Source of the DNA: Syntrophomonadaceae bacterium
Lineage (GTDB): Bacteria; Bacillota; Dethiobacteria; DTU022
DNA: 11,283 nucleotides
Reading direction: 5' to 3'
Assembly: GCA_007136055.1 (NCBI GenBank)
Contig: SLHT01000207.1
Span: 1-11,283 of the forward strand
Shown here: piece after piece, positions 6,432 to 11,283 of the stretch
Position numbering within the stretch: position 1 is the stretch's first letter
How the letters are laid out: each line of letters begins with the position of its first letter
Notes under the pieces: model-generated
What the model saw: the letters and a program-made list of their open reading frames with translations, nothing else
Databases searched by the model: none
Told to the model about the DNA's origin: nothing
Translations under genes and position numbers: made by a program

Positions 6432-8015
6432 TTACTTTGGCGTATAATCAGGCAGTAAAACCGGGGACTGCTGTGCTTTGGGAACCCCCAGTGCATTCAG
6501 CCGATCATGCCAGTTATGAAGGTGCTCGACAGTCAGGCGAACCGGCGAAGCCACTTTCCCGTTTAACTCCAATGCCCGCCTGGCGGCGCGCCTGCCGTAT
6601 ACAAATATGTCCAGCAGGCTGTTTCCGGCCAGTCGATTTTTACCCTGGATACCGCCTGCTACTTCACCGGCGGCAAAAAGTCCGGGCATTGAGGTTTCGG
6701 CCTGCGGGTTGATGCGCAGGCCACCGTTTTGATAATGCTGGGTGGGGTAAACCAGGATCGGCTCTTCCTGAATATCAATATCATACTTTTTAAAACGCTG
6801 GTAAATTCCGACAAAATGATTTTTGATATCGGGAATCAGGGGGGTATCGAGCCAGATTCCCTCAAAACCCGTAGGGGTAACCACCCCATTGCCCCGCTCA
6901 GAACACTCCCTGATACAGGCTGATGCGCAGGTATCCCTGCATTCCAGTTCATTGATAAACCTTTTGCCTGATGCATTAACAAGGTGCGCGCCGTGGCCGC
7001 GCATTACTTCGGTAATCAGCTGCCCTAAAAGTTGTTCGGGCCATACAGTGCCTGTGGGGTGATACTGTATACTGTCCATATGTATCATTTCTGCTCCCGA
7101 ACGGTAGGCAACAACCAGGCCGTCAGCGGTGGCGCCGTAATGATTCGTTGTCGGGAAGCCCTGGATATGAAGGCGCCCGATACCACCGGAAGCCATGATT
7201 ACCGCTTTTGCTTTCACAACTGTAAAATCCGCCGTATCCATGTTATACAACACGGCCCCGGCACAGGAGCCTTGCTCATCTAACAGCAGATCTACTACCG
7301 GTGAAAACTCCAGGCATGGTATTTCCCGATCGCGCATTTCATCACGCAGGACCCTCATCAGTTCAAGACCGGTAAGATCTTTACAGGAAAGCATCCGTTT
7401 ACGGGAATGCCCCCCGCAGTGGTTAACTTTCAGGCTGCCGTCGGCTTCGTAGTCGAACATTACCCCCATACCGATCAACCAGGAAGCAATCTCAGGGCCG
7501 TCCAATACCAGGGCCTTGACCAGTTCCGGCACATTGGTGTAATGACCGCCACCGATTGTGTCGATAAAGTGCATGTAGGGGCTGTCTTCGGGACGAACAG
7601 GCGAACACATCCCTCCTTCCGCCATCAGGGTATTTGCATCGCCCAGGCGCAGCTTCGTAGCCATCAGCACTTCAGCCCCGCCTTCCCGAGCAGTAAGGGC
7701 GGCAGCACAACCGGCTCCCCCGCCGCCGACTATCAGGATGTCAGTGCTATAATCGGGCTCGGAAAGATTTAACCGGCCAGGATCGTAAATACTGTACGAT
7801 TCCAGGGCTTTAGCCAGCTCTATTGGTACCCGGTCACCCCTGTTGGGGCCGATGCGCAGGGGTTCCATGCCCTCGGCCCGGTAGTCGGGGTGATAATTTT
7901 CGATCAGTTCGGTTCTTTCAGCGTCATTAAGACGCTTTATCTCCTGGCTTTTTCGAAATCTCCTGGTTTCCTTAACCAGGTTCAGCGTTTCGTCAAAATG
8001 GGGCGGATACGCCAC
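6432..8015 (-). CDS. Fumarate reductase/succinate dehydrogenase-type flavoprotein subunit
   Basis: FAD enzyme of the SdhA/FrdA/NadB superfamily; it would move two electrons between a CH-CH/C=C dicarboxylate-like substrate and the adjacent Fe-S protein. The 527-aa product has a ~92-aa N-terminal extension (HPDYR, RIGPNRGD), then the dinucleotide fold ILIVGGGGAGCAAA (93-106). The position that carries covalently linked FAD in SdhA/FrdA (H in SHT-xxAxGG) is Asn128 (ANTLMAEGG), so the flavin is probably non-covalent. Catalytic-site signatures are kept: QYHPTG (His319), MRGHGAHLVN (Arg339), QHYQNGG (His427) and KNRLAGNSLLD (Arg461). The helix after the active-site loop has Cys at 359, 363, 367 and 371. 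The C-terminal helical domain of SdhA/FrdA is missing; the chain ends at LLPDYTPK. Start is GTG 8015, RBS GGGGGAG 8021-8027, 12 bp after the Fe-S gene. The substrate is unknown: fumarate/succinate, aconitate/tricarballylate or mesaconate/methylsuccinate are candidates. Confidence 0.9.
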   Translation of the reverse strand: MAYPPHFDETLNLVKETRRFRKSQEIKRLNDAERTELIENYHPDYRAEGMEPLRIGPNRGDRVPIELAKALESYSIYDPGRLNLSEPDYSTDILIVGGGGAGCAAALTAREGGAEVLMATKLRLGDANTLMAEGGMCSPVRPEDSPYMHFIDTIGGGHYTNVPELVKALVLDGPEIASWLIGMGVMFDYEADGSLKVNHCGGHSRKRMLSCKDLTGLELMRVLRDEMRDREIPCLEFSPVVDLLLDEQGSCAGAVLYNMDTADFTVVKAKAVIMASGGIGRLHIQGFPTTNHYGATADGLVVAYRSGAEMIHMDSIQYHPTGTVWPEQLLGQLITEVMRGHGAHLVNASGKRFINELECRDTCASACIRECSERGNGVVTPTGFEGIWLDTPLIPDIKNHFVGIYQRFKKYDIDIQEEPILVYPTQHYQNGGLRINPQAETSMPGLFAAGEVAGGIQGKNRLAGNSLLDIFVYGRRAARRALELNGKVASPVRLTVEHLHNWHDRLNALGVPKAQQSPVLLPDYTPK

Positions 8016-8027
8016 TGGAACTCCCCC

Positions 8028-8705
8028 TTAGATGCATTCAATATCTCTTTCAGCATATAGTTTTTGCAGTTCTTCCTGGCTCTTTTCAAGCAAAGCATCG
8101 ATCTGCCGATCATAAACGCCCTGTTCTATTTCCCTGATCCTGACCCCGACATAATCCGGGCCCAGGAGCATGGAGTGGGAATAGAGACGCCTGGCGGCCA
8201 TGGCAATATTATAGGGAACCATTTGAGCCAGGCACCGGGAAGCGCACAAACCGCACATCACGCAGTCGAAAGACAACTCCGCAACTGCAGGCAGGTTACC
8301 CCTCTGGGCCTCAGCAATAATATCCATTACCGGAAGATCCTGGGGGCAAATCTTGTTGCAGGCACTGCAGCCAAGGCAGCGGTACATTTCGGGGTACATA
8401 GTTTGCAAAGCCCTGGCCGGGTCTGTTACCGTCTTAAAATCATAGAGCACTTTTTGAGCGGGATAGTAAGGAAGGATGGCCACATCCATGCCTGCTTCCA
8501 CCCTGGTCTGGCAGGCCAAGCCTACCTTGATCTGGTGATCTCCGGGAATTCGAAATACTGTAGCGCAGGCTCCGCAAAAGCCGCCCCTGCAACCGCAACC
8601 CCGGACCAGGCGGTGGCCCGAATTCTCGATGGCACCCATAATGGTTACCCCTTCGGGAACCATGTGCTTTTTACCCAGGTAGTAGATTGGAATTAAATTG
8701 GCCAT
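8028..8705 (-). CDS. Iron-sulfur subunit (2Fe-2S + two 4Fe-4S) partner of the flavoprotein
   Basis: Electron-transfer subunit related to SdhB/FrdB, carrying electrons to or from the flavoprotein encoded next. The 225-aa chain has an N-terminal plant-ferredoxin-type domain with Cys37, 39, 44, 47 and 65 (CGCRGGFCGAC plus LAC). A dicluster domain follows, with Cys110-113-116-120 (CLGCSACNKICP) and Cys148-151-154-158 (CVMCGLCASRC). Both C-terminal motifs are CxxCxxCxxxC, so two 4Fe-4S centres are likely, instead of the 4Fe-4S plus 3Fe-4S pair of quinone-reactive SdhB/FrdB. No hydrophobic anchor gene (SdhC/D-like) is present. The electron partner is thus likely soluble (a flavoprotein, ferredoxin or NADH-linked hub), though an anchor elsewhere in the genome is possible. 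Start ATG 8705 has GAGGAGGT at 6-nt spacing. The gene lies 24 bp after the PrpD-like gene and 12 bp before the flavoprotein gene. Confidence 0.9.
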   Translation of the reverse strand: MANLIPIYYLGKKHMVPEGVTIMGAIENSGHRLVRGCGCRGGFCGACATVFRIPGDHQIKVGLACQTRVEAGMDVAILPYYPAQKVLYDFKTVTDPARALQTMYPEMYRCLGCSACNKICPQDLPVMDIIAEAQRGNLPAVAELSFDCVMCGLCASRCLAQMVPYNIAMAARRLYSHSMLLGPDYVGVRIREIEQGVYDRQIDALLEKSQEELQKLYAERDIECI

Positions 8706-8729
8706 TTAATAACCTCCTCATCAGGTTAG

Positions 8730-10073
8730 CTACTCTTTCCAGTCAATAAGACTTCCAGCCCGGTCGAGCTTTTCCAGGTTTTTTAAATGTTCCAGGGTCC
8801 GGGCCACTCTATCTTTGGCCCACGCCCGGTAGACGAGTTCTTTAAATTTGTTTTGCAATTCTTCTGCCGTGGCAGGATTTTCCGGGTCTCCACGGGGGTA
8901 ATCGGTGCGGATCTCGATAAGCCGGCCATCTTTGAGAGTTACCTCAATAGCCGCAGCCCAGCTGGCAGGGTATATTTTCTCAAGCTCAGGATCGACAACC
9001 ACGCTGCAGCGCGCGCCAACTTCTTTAACTATCGGCTTGACGGGGACAGAAAAATCGAAGCTGCCCAAATCAAGCTTGCCGTCTGCCAGGGCCACTCCCA
9101 CACAAAACGGCAAACTGAACTTGGCTTTGTAGGGAGTATCGCATGTAAATTCTCCCACCAGGTCCCGGGCATGAGAATAGGTTCTGACGGTAATCTTTTC
9201 TATATCGTTCGGCTCAAGCCCTTCAGAGGCCAGCTGCAAAGCCAGATCAACCGCGCTGTGAGTATGGCGGCAGGAAGGATAAATCTTGTAGCTGTTGCCT
9301 AAAATGCGGTATTCCTCCTTCAGGCCGGCAACCGCCCTGTCCGGGAAAAACTCCCCGGCTGTTGCCTTGAAAAAGCCTTTTTGGCCCTCCAGGATCCGCT
9401 TCGCCCCTGTAAAGCCCTGTTCTGCAAGCTGCACGGCAAGCAGGCCGTTCATAGCCGCTTTTCCGGGATGGAGATGCTTGGTCATCGCCCCATCCTGTAG
9501 GAATTCCCACAACCCTGCGGCCTGGGAGCCGGCATTACCAAGGGCATCGATAATCTGATCTGTCGTCAGGGAGTATATTTTAGCGGCAGCAATAGCCGCC
9601 CCGAAAGTACCACAGGTAGCCGTAGTATGCCAGTAATAATAATGAGAAGGGGTGACTGCTTCAGCAACGCGGATCCCGATTTCATAGCCGGCCACCACTG
9701 CGGTGATTAGTTCCCGTCCCGAAGCTCCCCGTTCTTCAGCAGCGGCAAAGGCGGCAGAAATGATCGGCGCAGCTGGATGTAAAATTGAGCTGCGATGCAG
9801 GTCGTCCAGCTCAAGAATGTGACAGGACGTTCCATTAAACAGGGCGGCATTAAGAGCAGAGCTCTTTTCGTTCAAACCGATCAGGGTAGCCTGGGGGTTA
9901 CCCCCTGCCCGGCGCAAAACTCCGGCCAGTTTAACTGCCGGGGGCTCTAATGATCCGGCTGCCACAGAGGCAAGCCAGTCTGTAATCGCCGTCCGGCTTG
10001 CCTCTACAACGGAGGAAGGAAGATCTTTAAAGTGCAGACCAACGGTAAAATCTGCAATTTGTTCGGATAGCAT
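8730..10073 (-). CDS. MmgE/PrpD family protein (2-methylcitrate dehydratase / cis-aconitate decarboxylase-like)
   Basis: Family members dehydrate 2-methylcitrate (PrpD) or decarboxylate cis-aconitate to itaconate (CAD/IRG1); all known substrates are tricarboxylate-like. The 447-aa product (usual length 450-490) keeps the pocket residues of the family: ELDDLH with Asp90/91, HP with His99, YYYWHTTATCGTFGAA with His149, TKHLHPGKAA (Lys199/Lys205) and YKIYPSCRHTH (Lys263, Cys268, His270). I matched these to IRG1 Asp93, His103, His159, Lys207 and Lys272 by memory. ATG 10073 is preferred because AAGGA (10081-10085) lies 7 nt upstream; the in-frame ATG at 10091 has no RBS. As first gene of the five-gene operon it probably prepares or isomerises the substrate for the redox pair or the CitE/CitF pair. 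Which reaction it performs cannot be told from sequence. Confidence 0.9.
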   Translation of the reverse strand: MLSEQIADFTVGLHFKDLPSSVVEASRTAITDWLASVAAGSLEPPAVKLAGVLRRAGGNPQATLIGLNEKSSALNAALFNGTSCHILELDDLHRSSILHPAAPIISAAFAAAEERGASGRELITAVVAGYEIGIRVAEAVTPSHYYYWHTTATCGTFGAAIAAAKIYSLTTDQIIDALGNAGSQAAGLWEFLQDGAMTKHLHPGKAAMNGLLAVQLAEQGFTGAKRILEGQKGFFKATAGEFFPDRAVAGLKEEYRILGNSYKIYPSCRHTHSAVDLALQLASEGLEPNDIEKITVRTYSHARDLVGEFTCDTPYKAKFSLPFCVGVALADGKLDLGSFDFSVPVKPIVKEVGARCSVVVDPELEKIYPASWAAAIEVTLKDGRLIEIRTDYPRGDPENPATAEELQNKFKELVYRAWAKDRVARTLEHLKNLEKLDRAGSLIDWKE

Positions 10074-10153
10074 AACCCTTTCCTTTCTCATAGAAATGCT
10101 ATTTTTGATGCGGTCTGCAAGAGATAGCCGGGTTTTTAGACATTTAGTCGTTT

Positions 10154-10180
10154 ATTCTAACTATTGGCTATTAGCATCAA
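10154..10180 (-). promoter_or_regulatory. Weak candidate promoter of the five-gene operon
   Basis: Read on the minus strand, TTGATG (10180-10175) is followed by TAGAAT (10159-10154), a near-consensus -10, but with a short 15-bp spacer. It lies about 80 bp upstream of the PrpD-like start. Around it are a TTAGA (10136-10140)...TCTAA (10156-10160) dyad and GACTAAATGTC, which might form an operator. Nothing stronger was found between 10074 and 10200. Confidence 0.25.
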
Positions 10181-10208
10181 TAATTCCTTTACTGTATTGC
10201 ACTATCTT

Positions 10209-10439
10209 CATTTTAAGACGACGCGTAAACGGAGAAATTCCGGCAGATACCCGGCCCGACGAAAAATTAAAGCAGCCTGGAGCATCCTGCTCGGCGGTAT
10301 CGCTGCTGTGCTGCTGGTGTCCGGTGGGCTCGGGGCATTGCAAACAGTTTCGATTGCCTCGGCATTTCCATTTATGCTGGTGTTGCTGGTAATGTGTTAC
10401 TCATTGCTGAAAGGCTTTTCACAGGACCGAATCTCTTAA
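10209..10439 (+). pseudogene. C-terminal remnant of a BCCT (betaine/carnitine/choline) transporter
   Basis: The frame ending at TAA 10437-10439 encodes AAWSILLGGIAAVLLVSGG, LGALQTVSIASAFPF and MLVLLVMCYSLLKGFSQD. This is the last two transmembrane helices and end of BCCT carriers, which typically read W-x-L-L-x-G, GGLxALQTxSIxxxxPF, then a Met/Leu-rich helix and SLLK. The preceding residues, RRRVNGEIPADTRPDEK, match the loop before that helix but are in another frame (10216-10266). Losing one A from the run at 10262-10266 (five A now, six would restore it) explains the break. The rest of the ~500-aa carrier is absent, and no start or RBS remains. BCCT carriers import compatible solutes or methylated amines for methyltransferase systems. 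Here it is a decayed fossil next to the operon's promoter region. Confidence 0.75.
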
Positions 10440-10502
10440 CTGTTAAGCAACTTCAACCTCCCAGGAGGACATGCACTGCATTGTTTTTTTCATATTAGCA
10501 GA
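10440..10502. other. Short gap between BCCT remnant and radical SAM gene
   Basis: 63 bp between two gene ends. It contains AGGAGG and a nearby ATG (10470-10472 region), then a T7 run on the plus strand after a short ATGC-ACT-GCAT inverted repeat. The T-run after this weak stem may be a relic terminator of the vanished BCCT gene, and the stem is only 4 bp. No gene can be supported. Confidence 0.3.
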
Positions 10503-11283
10503 TCAAAGCCCCCGCAGGTATTCACTTTTCAATGAACCGGGAGCTTTTTGCTCAATTACCCGGTCAAGATCAGCCAGAAGAGCCTCCTTGCCACGGGATA
10601 GAACCGCTTTTAACGGCAGGTAATTTGATGCATGGTTGGCCCTGAAAACGCAATTGGTTAAGTTGAGATCTTTGACGATCATTTTAATCTCTTCAAGCAA
10701 TTCCCATGGGCCAAGAGGAGTAAGCAAACCCTCTTTAAAGTGGCGGTGCATGGTTGTCCCGGGGACAGTGATCAAGCTGAGCAGGCCTAAATATTCTGGG
10801 TCGATTTCATTTAAAAGGCGGGCTGTTTCCCGGGCATGTTCAGCCGACCCTTCAACACCAGCCAGGCCGTTTAAAACTGTTATTGACAGCGGAACTCCAG
10901 CTTCTTTAGCTTTTCCCGAACCTTCCGCTAACTGCTCCGGGGTTACCCCCTTTTTAACTGCATCTAAAACTGAAGCGCTGCCGCTTTCAATGCCCAGGTA
11001 AATTATGCCCAGCTTGTTATTCTTTAACTTTTTTAGTTCTCCGACGCTTTTCTGCAGTAAATCGTGGGGATTGCCATATAAAGACACCCTTTCCAGCCTG
11101 GGAAAAGAACTGATCAAAGTTTTTAAGATCTGGAGCAGCTGATCTGTCGGCACAGCGAGAGCATTACCGTCAGCCAGGAATACACGAGTTGTGTGCGGCA
11201 TTAAGTGTGAAATTAAAGCGCTTTCCTTTTTGACTTCTTCAAGCTTACGAACCCGAAACTTTTTCCGCTTATACATACCGCAA
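10503..11283 (-). CDS. Radical SAM protein, N-terminus cut by the window edge
   Basis: The minus-strand frame stays open to the right edge, so the true start is outside. Codons just before the apparent Met at 11276 read Cys-Gly, giving CGMYKRKKF. That Cys is probably the last of the radical SAM CxxxCxxC [4Fe-4S] motif; the other two would lie beyond the edge. The visible ~259 residues contain the barrel strand VFLADGNALAVPT, YLGIESGSASVL (the SAM-ribose 'GxxSG' strand), the GVTPEQL helix, ITVLNGLAG and a closing CVFRANHASNYLPLKAVLSR. This pattern is familiar from a widespread class of uncharacterised COG1032/HemN-like radical SAM proteins. The reaction is unknown, with no accessory domain visible. 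Stop TGA is at 10503-10505, well separated from the lyase operon, and it is probably unrelated to it. Confidence 0.88.
   Translation of the reverse strand, partial: CGMYKRKKFRVRKLEEVKKESALISHLMPHTTRVFLADGNALAVPTDQLLQILKTLISSFPRLERVSLYGNPHDLLQKSVGELKKLKNNKLGIIYLGIESGSASVLDAVKKGVTPEQLAEGSGKAKEAGVPLSITVLNGLAGVEGSAEHARETARLLNEIDPEYLGLLSLITVPGTTMHRHFKEGLLTPLGPWELLEEIKMIVKDLNLTNCVFRANHASNYLPLKAVLSRGKEALLADLDRVIEQKAPGSLKSEYLRGL

Noticed and set aside
5900..6712. Plus-strand open frame of ~270 codons across the CitE-like/flavoprotein junction
   Set aside because: Antisense to two well-supported genes, low-complexity Ser/Arg-rich translation, no RBS.
8064..8696. Long plus-strand open frame opposite the Fe-S gene
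   Set aside because: It lies entirely antisense to a clear Cys-motif protein with a good RBS; its translation has no recognisable domain.
10164..10439. Small intact membrane protein of 91 aa
   Set aside because: No RBS at its ATG, its N-terminal part is not membrane-like, and the C-terminal part matches the end of BCCT carriers, so a pseudogene remnant is the better reading.
10457..10490. CCTCCCAGGAGG palindrome plus T7 run as a strong terminator
   Set aside because: The stem would have a loop of only 2-4 nt and the T-run is too far away; at most a weak signal.

Overview
The window looks like a chromosomal segment from an anaerobic, probably Gram-positive (Clostridia / Peptococcaceae-like) bacterium. 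This is inferred from strong AGGAGG/GGGGGAG ribosome binding sites, a lipoprotein-anchored TRAP binding protein, citrate-lyase-type enzymes, a soluble fumarate-reductase-like pair and a radical SAM protein. No rRNA, tRNA, CRISPR array or intact mobile element was seen.

Layout. Positions 1-125 hold the last 40 codons of a plus-strand gene. Positions 126-622 are an AT-rich gap with a good sigma-A-like promoter (254-282) and one REP-like short sequence (475-495). Two plus-strand genes follow: a TAXI-type TRAP solute-binding lipoprotein (629-1735) and a fused 4TM/12TM TRAP permease (1872-3920). They are separated by a perfect 17-bp-stem hairpin, and a Rho-independent terminator lies at 3948-3988. 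Converging on them is a tight minus-strand operon, read from 10073 down to 4023: MmgE/PrpD-family protein, 2Fe-2S/2x4Fe-4S iron-sulfur subunit, fumarate reductase/succinate dehydrogenase-type flavoprotein, CitE-like lyase, and CitF-like CoA-transferase. Its five genes are 12-24 bp apart or overlap. Upstream of it (about 10209-10439, plus strand) is a frameshifted C-terminal remnant of a BCCT (betaine/carnitine/choline) transporter. A minus-strand radical SAM gene (10503 onward) runs off the right edge.

How the genes may work together (inference). The TRAP system would import an organic acid. The PrpD-family enzyme would hydrate, dehydrate or decarboxylate a tricarboxylate-like compound. The flavoprotein/Fe-S pair would oxidise or reduce a C=C/CH-CH bond next to carboxylates. 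The CitF/CitE pair would activate and cleave a citrate- or citramalate-like acid to acetate (or an acyl product) plus a 2-oxoacid. The combination suggests anaerobic catabolism of citrate, aconitate, tricarballylate, citramalate/mesaconate or a methylated relative. The operon has no citD (acyl-carrier subunit), citC, citX or citG and no membrane-anchor subunit for the reductase. It is therefore neither a standard citrate lyase locus nor a standard fumarate reductase locus, and it is the most interesting object in the window.
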